NCBI RefSeq assembly: GCF_018223745.1 | Contig: NZ_CP073653.1 | Span: 2,322,001-2,386,000, forward strand | Direction of reading: 5' to 3' | From: Clostridium beijerinckii | GTDB lineage: Bacteria > Bacillota > Clostridia > Clostridiales > Clostridiaceae | Length of the DNA stretch: 64,000 nucleotides | Shown: positions 1 through 8,092 of the stretch, in pieces | Layout: the number at the start of each line of letters is the position of its first letter | Position numbering within the stretch: the first letter of the stretch is position 1 | The notes under the pieces: generated by a model | Databases searched by the model: none | What the model saw: the letters and a program-made list of their open reading frames with translations, nothing else | Told to the model about the DNA's origin: nothing | Translations under genes and position numbers: made by a program

Positions 1-565
1 TTTTAATGCACATTGCATCTTCAACGTGCATTAAGCACTCACCAAATCTTTGGAAGTGAACAACTTCTCTTTCTCTTAAAAATGCTAGTATTTCTTTAAT
101 TTGAGGTTCATCAGTTAAGTGCATTAAATTCTCATAAGTTACTCTAGCTTTTTGTTCAGCTGCTAAATCTTCATGTAAATCAGCTATAGGCTCGCCCTTT
201 GCTTGGATATAAGTTGCTGTCCATGGATTTCCTGTTGCATCTGTATAAAATAATGCCTTTCTATGATCAGCATAATGCCCAGCAAGTCCTGCTTTTTTTA
301 TCTCTTCTATAGTTGCGTTTTCCATAAGTTGATATACCATTGTAGCAATTATTTCTACATGGGCCATTTCTTCTGTTCCTATATCTGTTAATAATCCTTT
401 TGATTTTCCAGTTGGCATAGTATAACGTTGATCTAAATATCTCAAGGCAGCACTTAATTCTCCGTCAGGACCACCATATTGAGTTATTAGCAATTTTGCC
501 ATATTAAGATCTTTGCATTTGTTAAGATTCACTGGATATTCTAAATTTTTTACATAGTACCACAT
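1..565 (-). CDS. cotJC: Spore coat protein CotJC, manganese-catalase family (3' end cut by window)
   Basis: The reading frame opens at ATG 565 on the minus strand and runs off the left edge after 188 codons, close to the usual full length of about 190 residues, so only the last residues are missing. The protein begins MWYYVKNLEYPVN and carries the CotJC landmarks: QYGGPDGELSAALRYLDQRY, then GTEEMAHVEI, then RVTYENLMHL. The glutamates and histidines of the EExxH-type helices are those that bind the dimanganese site in this ferritin-like family. It is the last gene of cotJA-cotJB-cotJC, six bases after cotJB. In Bacillus the operon is read by sigma-E in the mother cell and its products enter the spore coat. 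Identity is secure; catalase activity is inferred from the family. Confidence 0.93.
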   Translation of the reverse strand, partial: MWYYVKNLEYPVNLNKCKDLNMAKLLITQYGGPDGELSAALRYLDQRYTMPTGKSKGLLTDIGTEEMAHVEIIATMVYQLMENATIEEIKKAGLAGHYADHRKALFYTDATGNPWTATYIQAKGEPIADLHEDLAAEQKARVTYENLMHLTDEPQIKEILAFLREREVVHFQRFGECLMHVEDAMCIK

Positions 566-571
566 AAACTC

Positions 572-835
572 TTATTCCTCCTCCCTGCTACAATTTTCCC
601 AAGGCCATGGTGTATTTACCCATGCTTTTGGATTTTCTACATATGCAGATCCAAAGTTTGTTAATGGGCCAAAGTTTTTTTCGTATGCGCTAATTAGTTC
701 GGTTAACTTACAAGATACCTTGTTGTAATCTTCTTTAGCGTTTTTATCTTCAGGAAAATTGTCGAGGAATAGGTTTAGTTCTACAGCACAAAACTGATAA
801 ACTCTTATACTATTTAGCATATCTCGTTGGTTCAT
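572..835 (-). CDS. cotJB: Spore coat protein CotJB
   Basis: This 87-residue acidic, helix-rich protein has the normal CotJB length and composition. It starts MNQRDMLNSIRVYQF and ends with the family's Trp/Pro-rich segment (residues about 71-80, WVNTPWPWEN). It lies between cotJA and cotJC with gaps of 9 and 6 bases, so the three genes form one operon. CotJB is a small structural coat protein made with CotJA and CotJC in the mother cell of sporulating cells; no enzymatic role is known. Family membership rests on size, the conserved C-terminal aromatic motif and the operon context. Confidence 0.9.
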   Translation of the reverse strand: MNQRDMLNSIRVYQFCAVELNLFLDNFPEDKNAKEDYNKVSCKLTELISAYEKNFGPLTNFGSAYVENPKAWVNTPWPWENCSREEE

Positions 836-844
836 AATATTATA

Positions 845-1153
845 TCACCTCTCGTATTTGATTTTCTTGTATTCAAATTCATATTCATGATCATATTCAT
901 GTTCGTGCTCATGCTCATGATGATCATGGTCACAATCATAGCCTTTATGATCATGCTGTTTTTTATATGGTCTGTAAAGGTCTTTAAATATTGTTCCTTT
1001 TACGAAACCTTCTTTGCAAGAATACAAATTTTCATATTTTTGAGGTAATATATATGCGCGTGCATATTCATATTTTTTTGAATACTCTTTAGAATATTCT
1101 TTTGAATATTCTTTTGATTTACACATACAGTCATCATCGTCGCGTCTGTACAT
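845..1153 (-). CDS. cotJA: Spore coat associated protein CotJA with His/Glu/Tyr-rich tail
   Basis: The central segment RAYILPQKYENLYS followed by KGTIFKDLYRPY is the CotJA signature. I chose ATG 1153 because AAGGAGTG lies about nine bases upstream; a longer reading from GTG 1165 would overlap that ribosome site. The N-terminus has an Asp cluster and three imperfect copies of KEYS. The C-terminus is a low-complexity run of His, Glu, Asp and Tyr (residues about 70-95), which could bind metal and is longer than in Bacillus CotJA. It is first in the cotJ operon and interacts with CotJC in Bacillus. No clear sigma-E promoter was identified by eye upstream. Confidence 0.85.
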   Translation of the reverse strand: MYRRDDDDCMCKSKEYSKEYSKEYSKKYEYARAYILPQKYENLYSCKEGFVKGTIFKDLYRPYKKQHDHKGYDCDHDHHEHEHEHEYDHEYEFEYKKIKYER

Positions 1154-1286
1154 AAGGGTTAACACTCCTTCATTTGTTGTTCATTTATATAAGTATCTTA
1201 TGCGTATTATGAAATAATGTGATAATTTATAAAATATATTTTGAATTTTTGATATTCGTTGTCTGAAAATGTTATAAAGGAGTGTG

Positions 1287-1341
1287 AAATTAAAATAAAG
1301 GCAGTATTTAGAAAAACTAATTACTACCTTCACTTTAATTT
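1287..1341 (-). terminator. Hairpin between the cotJ operon promoter region and the binding-protein gene
   Basis: A long imperfect stem pairs AAATTAAAATAAAGG(C)AGTA on the left with TACTACCTTCACTTTAATTT on the right around a short A-rich loop. The stop codon of the minus-strand binding-protein gene lies inside it, and the T-rich end suits termination of that minus-strand transcript. Confidence 0.6.
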
Positions 1342-2198
1342 AGATAAATATGACCATCTGTAACTGAAACAAAGTAACTGCTATTTAAGCCGTATTTTTC
1401 GAGTATTTCAGGAATTGTTTTATCATATTTCATTTCATCTATTTTTTCATTTATTGCTTTTGCTAAAGTAATATCATTTTTCCTAACAGCAGCAGCTATT
1501 TTGCCAGGGGATTCAGGCGTATAATCTGTTGGAGGCAATACCCTCAAATATAAATTACTTCGAAAGATTATATATGAAGCAAAAATAGAATCAGTTATTG
1601 CGGCATCTATTTTTTTAGTACTTACTGCTGATAATAGATCATTTTGATTTTTAAATGAAACTACATCTTTAACAACACCCTCTACTTTCCATTTATTGGC
1701 TAGAACTAGAAAAGCTGTTCCTACTTGTGCACCTATTACAGCATTTTTAAAATCTTCCTTAAAGACAATTTTAGATACTTTAGGGGTAATTATTGCTTCA
1801 GATTCTTTATATAATATATTTGTAAACAATGCTTCTTTTTTTCGTTCATCTGTAACATACATTCCATCAGCTACTATATCTATGCTATCATCTGTATTTA
1901 ATTGTTTTAGTAAATCGTTAAATGGAATTTGCTTCATTTCTACCTTGTTTATTCCAAGCCTTTTAGCAGCTTCTCTTATAATTTCTGCATCAATTCCAGT
2001 GAATTCTTTAGTTTTGGGATCTATATAAGCAAAGGGAATATCATTTGAAGATGCAACAACCAGTACCCCTTTTTCTTTTATTGATTCTAATCTATCTTTT
2101 GATACTTTATTATTTGGTATATTAGCGCCACAAAATATTAATTGAATAATAATCATTAATAACATAACAAGAACAAGCAATTTTTTATGAATTTTCAT
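1335..2198 (-). CDS. Amino-acid-type ABC transporter substrate-binding lipoprotein (SBP_bac_3 family)
   Basis: The 287-residue protein begins with a charged, strongly hydrophobic signal peptide (residues 1-22) ending in LIFC, so Cys23 is probably lipidated although Phe at -1 is an atypical lipobox residue. The mature part follows the family 3 binding-protein pattern: KEKGVLVVASSNDIPFAYID, then TGIDAEIIREAAKRLG, then DIVADGMYVTDERKK and a C-terminal KYG. These proteins deliver polar amino acids or similar ligands to an inner-membrane permease. No permease or ATPase gene is adjacent, so this is an orphan that must share a transporter encoded elsewhere or act as a sensor. The ligand cannot be told from the sequence. 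Confidence 0.85.
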   Translation of the reverse strand: MKIHKKLLVLVMLLMIIIQLIFCGANIPNNKVSKDRLESIKEKGVLVVASSNDIPFAYIDPKTKEFTGIDAEIIREAAKRLGINKVEMKQIPFNDLLKQLNTDDSIDIVADGMYVTDERKKEALFTNILYKESEAIITPKVSKIVFKEDFKNAVIGAQVGTAFLVLANKWKVEGVVKDVVSFKNQNDLLSAVSTKKIDAAITDSIFASYIIFRSNLYLRVLPPTDYTPESPGKIAAAVRKNDITLAKAINEKIDEMKYDKTIPEILEKYGLNSSYFVSVTDGHIYLN

Positions 2199-2579
2199 AT
2201 ACTAAATTTCTCCTTTTTATTATTATCTTAACTTAATATAAATTTATTCATTAAAGAGACTTATAATATATATGCTGCAATTTAAAATGTATAATTCATG
2301 ATTAAGACTAAGAGTCTTTAAATATTTTTGGAATATATATTAAATCAAAAGATTTGTTGTAATTAAGGTTATGTTAAGAAAAAGAAGGTATAATAAAGGG
2401 TGGTAAAAATCTCAATAAATAGTTATGATATAGATAAATAAATCATAACTCTAGGAAATTATTTATCTTATAATGTATTATTTTGTTGAAAAAGAGGAAT
2501 TTAAATCTGATTAGCGAATAATAAATAATAATAGATTTGACTTATAGTCAAACAATAAATATATGGGGTGAAAGTCCGA
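2199..2579. other. Divergent intergenic region with inverted repeat and promoter-like box
   Basis: This space separates the binding-protein gene from the histidine kinase. It holds TATAAT at 2389-2394 without a clear -35 box, and a perfect 9-base inverted repeat AGTTATGAT / ATCATAACT (2421-2429 and 2442-2450) that could be an operator for the kinase gene. No ORF of note was seen. Confidence 0.4.
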
Positions 2580-3914
2580 ATGAAATGTCTAGTAGAAATA
2601 AGCAATGATTTCTCATCTTGGGATGATTTTATATCGACTATAAATGAAAATCCAACAGCGAGACAAATTACATTAGAGTCATGGAAAAGATGCGAGAAGT
2701 TAGGAATGAATCCTAAGGAAGTGAAATTTGAGTTTTTATCAAGCAGGGATCTTGAAAAAAAGAAAAAGGAAAACTCTAAACTAACAGAAATATCAAACTT
2801 GTATATGGATTCACTATCTATGAGTTTAGCAAATATTCCACACATAATTGCTTTATCAGATAATGATGGATGGATCATTGAGTTTAGAGAAAAGACTGAA
2901 GAACTGGGTGGAATAATAGAAGGTTTTTCTCTTGGGGTAAATTGGTCAGAAGAAAATATTGGGAATAATGGGATAGGCACTGCATTGGCAATGGGGCAGC
3001 CAATTTTGGTTTATGGGGCAGAACACTATGGTATGCCTGATTGTAAGTGTGGATGTATAGGCGTGCCAATTATAAATAATGAAAATGTCATAGGGGCAAT
3101 TGGAATAAGTGTTCCAGTTGAACATATGAATCCGGTAAAATTACACTCTTTTATAGCTTGTATAAATTCAATTGAGACAGCCATGAAATATATTAATGAT
3201 AAATTTAGTAACATATCAACTGGAATCAATTTAGCTGCAACAAGTGAATTAATTGCAACAGCTGTTCACGATCTTAAAAATCCACTATCTGTAGTTAGAG
3301 GATTAGGTCAGCTTGGCATAGCAACTTCAGATAAAGCTAGGATGGACAATTATTTTAATAGAATAATTAATCAAGTTGACGAAATGAATGATATGGTAAT
3401 GGAACTTTTAAGTATATTTAAACCAGAAGAGCTCACACCACAGAAGGTAACTCCTCTAATAAAAGATGTTTTAAACTCTTTTCAGCCTATTTGCAATCAT
3501 AAAAATATAAAGTTATCATTGGTAGACAATGTAGATGAATATGCGAACATATCAAAGAAGCTTTTAAAGAGGGCAATAGAGAATCTTATAAACAATGCAA
3601 TTCAAGCAATGGATATTGGTGGGTCAATTGAAGTTACAACTGAAAAATATAAAAATTCCATACTCATTATAATTAAAGATACAGCTGGGGGAATTCCAGA
3701 GGAAATAAATGAGACTTTATTTGAACCTTTTTCTTTTAGAAGAAGTGGAGGAACAGGACTTGGCTTGTTTATGGTCTATCATACAATTACTAATATTCAT
3801 AAGGGTAAAATATGGTTTGACACAGAGCTAGGTAAGGGAACAACATTTTTTATGAAGCTACCAATAACAAGAAATATTGAAAATATATCAGTTAAGCAGT
3901 TCGAGTTGATTTAA
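2580..3914 (+). CDS. Cytosolic sensor histidine kinase with AcoR-type GAF input domain
   Basis: I place the start at ATG 2580, nine bases after GGGGTG, giving 444 residues with no membrane segment. Residues about 80-200 resemble the GAF region of AcoR/DhaR-type activators: NWSEENIGNNGIGTAL, then YGAEHYG, then a CKCGC cysteine cluster and GAIGISVP. The kinase part has an H-box with HDLKNPL (His about 230), the N-box NLINNAIQAM, the D-box DTAGGIP, the F-box FEPF and GGTGLGLF. So a soluble signal, possibly sensed near the CxCGC cysteines (inference), is likely to drive autophosphorylation. No response regulator is adjacent, so its partner is unknown. Confidence 0.85.
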   Translation: MKCLVEISNDFSSWDDFISTINENPTARQITLESWKRCEKLGMNPKEVKFEFLSSRDLEKKKKENSKLTEISNLYMDSLSMSLANIPHIIALSDNDGWIIEFREKTEELGGIIEGFSLGVNWSEENIGNNGIGTALAMGQPILVYGAEHYGMPDCKCGCIGVPIINNENVIGAIGISVPVEHMNPVKLHSFIACINSIETAMKYINDKFSNISTGINLAATSELIATAVHDLKNPLSVVRGLGQLGIATSDKARMDNYFNRIINQVDEMNDMVMELLSIFKPEELTPQKVTPLIKDVLNSFQPICNHKNIKLSLVDNVDEYANISKKLLKRAIENLINNAIQAMDIGGSIEVTTEKYKNSILIIIKDTAGGIPEEINETLFEPFSFRRSGGTGLGLFMVYHTITNIHKGKIWFDTELGKGTTFFMKLPITRNIENISVKQFELI

Positions 3915-4020
3915 TTAAATTAAGTTTTCATATAGTGCTATATTGACTTAGATAAAATTAGAATGCTATAAAAAATATTTGAATAAATTTATAAATAAAG
4001 TTTAACATTTTCTGAAACTA

Positions 4021-4090
4021 ACGGTATTTTGATGTATCATTAAAATAATAGTAAAACGATATTTTGTGTATCACTAAAATAATAACAAAG
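4021..4090. repeat. Two tandem imperfect 35-bp repeats
   Basis: Positions 4021-4055 and 4057-4090 carry the same unit: CGGTATTTTGATGTATCA versus CGATATTTTGTGTATCA, each followed by an TAAAATAATA block. They lie directly before the ribosome site of the small membrane peptide gene and could be duplicated regulator sites. Confidence 0.6.
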
Positions 4091-4106
4091 TGAAAGGATT
4101 AGATTT

Positions 4107-4214
4107 ATGTCAAAAGTATTGAAACTAATAAAGTACTTTTTAGGATTTATTGCCCTTACGGGTTTAATTTATACATTTATTTATTATTCTGTGATAAGTA
4201 AATTAACTACATAA
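4107..4214 (+). CDS. Small membrane peptide of 35 residues, unknown function
   Basis: ATG 4107 follows AAAGGA at 4094-4099 with about seven bases of spacing and reads MSKVLKLIKYFLGFIALTGL, continuing to a C-terminus with ISKLTT. It has a basic N-terminus and one hydrophobic segment (residues about 10-28), so a single-pass membrane peptide is expected. Tandem repeats lie just upstream and a family B repeat just downstream. Nothing identifies a function. It may be a real small protein because start, ribosome site and transmembrane pattern agree, but a chance ORF cannot be excluded. Confidence 0.45.
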   Translation: MSKVLKLIKYFLGFIALTGLIYTFIYYSVISKLTT

Positions 4215-4228
4215 TTAGAAAGTATCTG

Positions 4229-4318
4229 TAGCAATGCACATTTCACGATTCACAATTATGGTTAAAATTATTGCAAGATTTTTAGAACTATGATTAAGAA
4301 TTATTTTTGCAACCTATA
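4229..4318 (-). repeat. Family B repeat, copy 1 (diverged)
   Basis: Read on the minus strand this matches the family B pattern: TTGCAAAAATAATTCTTAAT, then ATTGCAATAATTTTA, then AATTGTGAATCGTGAAATGT. It lies between two convergent genes and has no coding capacity. Confidence 0.7.
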
Positions 4319-4609
4319 TGATAATAATATTTTTGGAATTTTATTAAGCTAATGTTAAGGTATTGTAAGTATAATAAAACTTGTAAAAAAGTTTTTTTTT
4401 CATTTTCATTTCTTAAATAATATAAGGCTATGTTTGGTTTTAATATAATGTTGAAATATAGCCTTAAAAATTATATATAGGATTGTCTACCTATTAATAC
4501 TAAATATATGAAAATTGCACACAAAAAAATCGCAAATTCATTTTCTTTAATAATACGACTTTACATTTATTATTTGATTTTTTGATTCATGATTTATGAA
4601 TATTGCCTT
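4319..4609. other. Intergenic space with a stem-loop and a promoter-like stretch
   Basis: It contains TAATGTTAAGG and TATAATAAAA near 4350-4380, similar to the stretch at 2365-2400. An inverted repeat TAAGGCTAT / ATAGCCTTA (4423-4431 and 4458-4466) lies near the 3' end of the convergent acetyltransferase gene. No gene was seen. Confidence 0.35.
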
Positions 4610-5146
4610 TTAGTGCACATCCATATAGTTTTGTTTCTTCATTAAGTACGAAGGATGGTATAAATTTGTTGGTGGATAATATTCATCATGGGTGTAAACA
4701 AATCCAAGTTTTTTTAGCAATTGAGCAGAGGCTGAATTTTTAGGATTGTGTCCAGTAAAAAGTGCATTAGCATTAAGATTTCTAAAAGCATATTCCATTA
4801 CTGCCAAACATGCTTCTTTAGCAATCCCTTTTCCCCAATACTTCTCTTTTAAATGAATTCCCATTTCTAATATATTGTTCTCATAATCATATGGCCGTAA
4901 ACCGCAGCATCCTAAATTTTCATTAGTTTCTATTAAATAAATTGGCCAATATTGAATATTGTAATTGTTATAATTTTCTATTTCCTTTCTTAGCCTTTCT
5001 TGTACTTGTCTTTTTGACATCGTGCCTTCTGCTGTGATAAATTTTGCTACTTCTGGATTTCCCCATAATTCTAAAGCATCACATATATCATCTTCACTCC
5101 ATCTTGAAAATCCAATTCTTATTGATTTTAAAAAAAATTCTTTCAT
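4610..5146 (-). CDS. GNAT acetyltransferase of the RimJ/RimL type
   Basis: The 178-residue protein fits the Acetyltransf_3 family. Residues 1-20 form the first strand and helix; LGCCGLRPYDYENNILEMGI is the central beta hairpin, and LKEKYWGKGIAKEACLAVME is the acetyl-CoA pyrophosphate-binding Q/RxxGxG/A-type loop and helix. The segment NPKNSASAQLLKKLGF is the usual C-terminal motif. Members acetylate the N-terminus of ribosomal proteins, antibiotics or small amines; the substrate here is unknown. It stands alone on the minus strand between repeat elements. Confidence 0.82.
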   Translation of the reverse strand: MKEFFLKSIRIGFSRWSEDDICDALELWGNPEVAKFITAEGTMSKRQVQERLRKEIENYNNYNIQYWPIYLIETNENLGCCGLRPYDYENNILEMGIHLKEKYWGKGIAKEACLAVMEYAFRNLNANALFTGHNPKNSASAQLLKKLGFVYTHDEYYPPTNLYHPSYLMKKQNYMDVH

Positions 5147-5280
5147 TATATACGCTCCTATAACTTCACAATAATCTACTATTGTTTATTAAACTATAGT
5201 TTTTAATAACAATTATTATAACATAATTTACAAAATGTCACACAAGCCATACATACATTAGCTCTCTATTTTTTTATATC

Positions 5281-5475
5281 AGCGAATGAACGTGAGTAGA
5301 GTTTTAGATATCTCTTGTTCCACTAGTGCTTGCTTGTCACGCTGAAAGTGGAAACATGCAGTAATGGGGGGAACCTGCCATTTAGAAACTTCCAGCGAAA
5401 TTTTCATAGTTATATGTAACAAATATGTATTCAATTTCAGCTGATATCCACATGAGTTCAACTCTCATTGCGGAA
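5281..5475 (-). repeat. Family A MITE-like element, copy A1 (partial)
   Basis: This segment resembles the inner part of copies at 50625 and 61140: TTGTTCCACT, then GCTTGTCAC, a GCTGAAAGTGG core, and CCAGCGAAATTTTCATAG. Only one end is clear. Short ORFs crossing it are shadows of the inverted repeats. Confidence 0.6.
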
Positions 5476-5776
5476 CCCTATATAAATAAAACAATTATAA
5501 ACTAGATTTATACTATGAAATATATACTAACTAGAAATAAGAATTATGCTTTTGTGAAATGTTTCGTTAGGAATTTGATGGTTTCGATTCTTAGATTAAA
5601 AGTTGTTCCAAGTATGCTAGTTCAAAGCTTGCCTTTGAGGCTAGCATCTTGGGTGCAACTTGTGATCTTAGAATCATCCATCATAACTTCCTTAGAAACT
5701 GGAACAACAGCATAATCCTTATTTCGGGGATTTATATGCATAAGTTCAGGTTTTAGTTGGATTATTTCTATAATTA
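5476..5776 (+). repeat. Family A MITE-like element, copy A2
   Basis: About 300 bp with the subfamily core GTTGTTCCAA, TGCTAGTTCAAAGCTTG, GAGGCTAGCA and GGGTGCAAC, which folds back on itself. Copies at 16972 (same orientation) and 25672 (opposite) match along their length. Outer ends carry ATAAAC and GTTTAT-like terminal repeats. Confidence 0.75.
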
Positions 5777-5791
5777 TTTTTCAAAAAGGTA

Positions 5792-5858
5792 TTTACAAAT
5801 AAAGTTAATGGAGTTAATATTAATACATAGAATCAAATTGATATTATCTAAATGATAA
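5792..5858 (+). promoter_or_regulatory. Promoter and palindromic candidate operator of the NAD island
   Basis: TTTACA (5792-5797), 17 bases, then TAATAT (5815-5820) fits a vegetative promoter. A palindrome TTATC-TAAAT-GATAA (5844-5858) lies just downstream, where a bound regulator would block transcription. Autoregulation by the NrtR-like product of the first gene is an inference. Confidence 0.55.
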
Positions 5859-5895
5859 ATAGTAAAAAGTTTTCTAATATATAGAGGTGGGGAAG

Positions 5896-6789
5896 TTGAA
5901 TCAAGAACTATTAGATAAAAATGAAAGAGAATTTCTAAGTGAATATGATGTAAATATTTATGATAGGCCAAGTGTTACAAATGATATTATTATATTTACA
6001 ACTGGTGATAGGATAGAAGAGAATTCAAGGAAAGTGCCAAAGAAGGGAATGCAAATTCTCTTAATTAAAAGAGATGATTATCCTTACAAAGGAAAATGGG
6101 CAATTCCAGGAGGCTTTGTTAAAAATGATGAAAGTTTAGAAGAAGGAGCTCTAAGGAAATTAAAGGAAGAAACAGGAATTGATAATGTATATACTGAACA
6201 ATTATACACTTTTGGAGAAATTAATAGAGATCCAAGGACAAGAGTAATAAGTATAGGAAATATAGCATTAATATCGAAAGAAGATATTAGATTTGGTGAT
6301 TATAAAGATAGGAAAGAATCAAGGTGGTTTTGGGTAGAAAAGAATTTAGTTGATTCTAAAAAAGATGAGACGCATACCATAAATAAATATATTCTAAAAT
6401 TTGAAAGTGAAGATGAGGAAATAAAATTTAATTATGAGATAATAGAAAAAATAGAAAGAACTATTTTTAGGAAAAAGGAAAATAGTTATAAGACGTTAAA
6501 TGAAAGTAATGATGAATTAGCTTTTGATCATTATAAAATAATAGATTATGCATTAGACAGAATTAGAAATAAAATAGAATATACGCCAATTGCACTAAAT
6601 CTTTTGCCTAGATTGTTTACAGTTAAGGAACTTCAAAATGTATATGAAGCAATAATGGGAAGAGAAATATTGAATTTTAGAAGAAAAATGGAAGATATGA
6701 TTATAGAAACTGATGAAAAAATAGAGGGGAAACCTTTTAGACCTGCTAAAGTATTTAAGTTTAATGAAAACTGGGAGCACAATTTTTAA
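5896..6789 (+). CDS. nrtR: NrtR-like Nudix-domain transcriptional regulator of NAD metabolism
   Basis: An N-terminal Nudix domain (residues about 30-150) is followed by a winged-helix region (about 205-295). The latter has NLLPRLFTVKELQNVYEAIM and a downstream NFRRKM, the NrtR pattern. The Nudix box GFVKNDESLEEGALRKLKEE has Lys in place of the first catalytic Glu of REUXEE, so hydrolysis is probably weak or lost, as in NrtR proteins that sense ADP-ribose. The start is probably TTG 5896, after GAGGTG; GTG 5887 is inside that ribosome site. It heads a cluster of nicotinamide salvage and PRPP genes, which supports a regulator of NAD salvage. An active ADP-ribose pyrophosphatase remains possible. 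Confidence 0.82.
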   Translation: MNQELLDKNEREFLSEYDVNIYDRPSVTNDIIIFTTGDRIEENSRKVPKKGMQILLIKRDDYPYKGKWAIPGGFVKNDESLEEGALRKLKEETGIDNVYTEQLYTFGEINRDPRTRVISIGNIALISKEDIRFGDYKDRKESRWFWVEKNLVDSKKDETHTINKYILKFESEDEEIKFNYEIIEKIERTIFRKKENSYKTLNESNDELAFDHYKIIDYALDRIRNKIEYTPIALNLLPRLFTVKELQNVYEAIMGREILNFRRKMEDMIIETDEKIEGKPFRPAKVFKFNENWEHNF

Positions 6790-6858
6790 ACAAAATGTAA
6801 GTTGTTAATAAAATTTAATGATAGAGAATTGAGATTTAATATGAGAGGGGATAATTAA

Positions 6859-7659
6859 ATGATTTTTTTAAATGACAAAGAAATAGAGGTTAAAAAATTT
6901 CCTAATGGAGAAAGTTTAATAAACAGCCAAGAGTTAAATATTAAAGAATGGGTAAATACCATTAAACTCAAATTTGAAAGTGATAATGATATAACTCATT
7001 TGATATTTTTAAAGGATCATTTGGATGAATTAAATATTAAATGTAATCTTATAATTCCTTATATGCCTTATAGCAGAATGGATAGAACAGAAGGGTTTAC
7101 TGTATTTACCCTAAAGCATTTATGCAGACTTATTAATAATTTAAATTTTGAAGAAGTATCAATTTATGAACCACATTCAGATGTATGTGTGGCATTGCTC
7201 GATAGAGTTAAAGTTATAAACATGTCTGCAATATTAGCAAAAGATTTATTAGAAAAAGTAGATGATAAAAAAGATTCAGTTTACTTAGTTTATCCAGATG
7301 CAGGTGCAGCTAAAAGATATGGTAAACAAATTGAATATGAAAAAATATTAACTGCAAACAAAGAAAGAGATTTTAAAACAGGATCTATAAATAAGCTTGA
7401 AATAAACGGAACTGTAGAAAGTAAAAATTTTAAAGCTATTATTGTAGATGATTTATGCTCTAAGGGTGGAACCTTTATTTTAACAGCTAAAAAGCTTAAA
7501 GAAATGGGTGCAACTGAGATTTATTTGGTGGTAACACATTGTGAGGATACAATTTTTGATGGAGAAATTTTGAAGACTGATTTAATTACTAAGGTATTTA
7601 CTACTAACAGCATTTTATCTAAAGAGCATGAGAAACTTGAAATATCCTCTATTGTATAA
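6859..7659 (+). CDS. Ribose-phosphate pyrophosphokinase (PRPP synthetase)-like protein
   Basis: The 266-residue protein is shorter than housekeeping PRPP synthetases (about 315) but keeps their order of motifs: IPYMPYSRMDR (residues 66-76, the usual YxPYxRxDR), EPHSD near residue 104 (in place of DLHxxQ), YPDAGAAKRYG (145-155), NKER near 167 and the PRPP loop VDDLCSKGGT (196-205). In NAD salvage it would supply PRPP to the phosphoribosyltransferase encoded two genes later. It lies 69 bases after nrtR with AGAGGGG before its ATG, so it is probably cotranscribed. The reduced N-terminus is shared by cluster-specific and phage-type PRPP synthetases. A phosphoribosyltransferase with another substrate is a less likely reading. 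Confidence 0.8.
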   Translation: MIFLNDKEIEVKKFPNGESLINSQELNIKEWVNTIKLKFESDNDITHLIFLKDHLDELNIKCNLIIPYMPYSRMDRTEGFTVFTLKHLCRLINNLNFEEVSIYEPHSDVCVALLDRVKVINMSAILAKDLLEKVDDKKDSVYLVYPDAGAAKRYGKQIEYEKILTANKERDFKTGSINKLEINGTVESKNFKAIIVDDLCSKGGTFILTAKKLKEMGATEIYLVVTHCEDTIFDGEILKTDLITKVFTTNSILSKEHEKLEISSIV

Positions 7660-7925
7660 CTTAGACTTATGCAATAATCCACCGAAAGGACAGGTACTCT
7701 GTTGTTTCGGTTACTGAGAATAAGTTGAGGCTTTCTAACATCATAAGTTGCACCATTTCAGCATGCTCCCGAGACAAGCTCGTGACAAGCAGAAATTGAA
7801 CAACTTATGATGAAGAAATGCCTGCAACATATTCTCTAATGTAACACTGTACAAAAGAGTACCTGTCCTTTCTGATATAGCAGATTTTTCAAGCTATAAG
7901 TATAATTCTCAAATTGAATATCTAT
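7660..7925 (+). repeat. Family A MITE-like element, copy A3
   Basis: About 265 bp between PRPP synthetase and nicotinamidase genes. It is nearly identical to 60749-61036 apart from a 20-odd base module missing here near 7850. The core pairs ATAAGTTGCACCATTTC with AAATTGAACAACTTAT around GCATGCTCCCGAGACAAGC. Confidence 0.8.
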
Positions 7926-8092
7926 AAAGTTAAAAATGAAAGAATATAAGAATTTAAGAACAAAGGAATATAAGAATTTAAATTCTTAACAATGAAAAAA
8001 CTTAAAAAGTTAAAAGTGAAAATATTTTTAAAGAAAAAAATATAAAAAGTTAACAATTTGTAGTGTTTTCAATGTTTTGAGCGAGTATAGAT
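7918..8092 (+). repeat. Family C repeat, copy 1
   Basis: A purine-rich stretch with iterations of GAATATAAGAATTTAA and the palindrome TAAGAATTTAAATTCTTA, ending in AAAAAGTTAACAATTTGTAG. The same sequence order occurs at 55208-55395; both copies begin where a family A element ends. Confidence 0.7.

Noticed and set aside
827..1048. Plus-strand 73-codon hydrophobic ORF
   Set aside because: It is the complement of the repetitive His/Glu/Tyr-rich tail of cotJA; its Met/Ile/Phe bias is a strand artefact and it lacks independent support.
5515..5715. 66-codon ORF
   Set aside because: It lies wholly within the family A inverted repeat; other copies of the element do not keep the frame.
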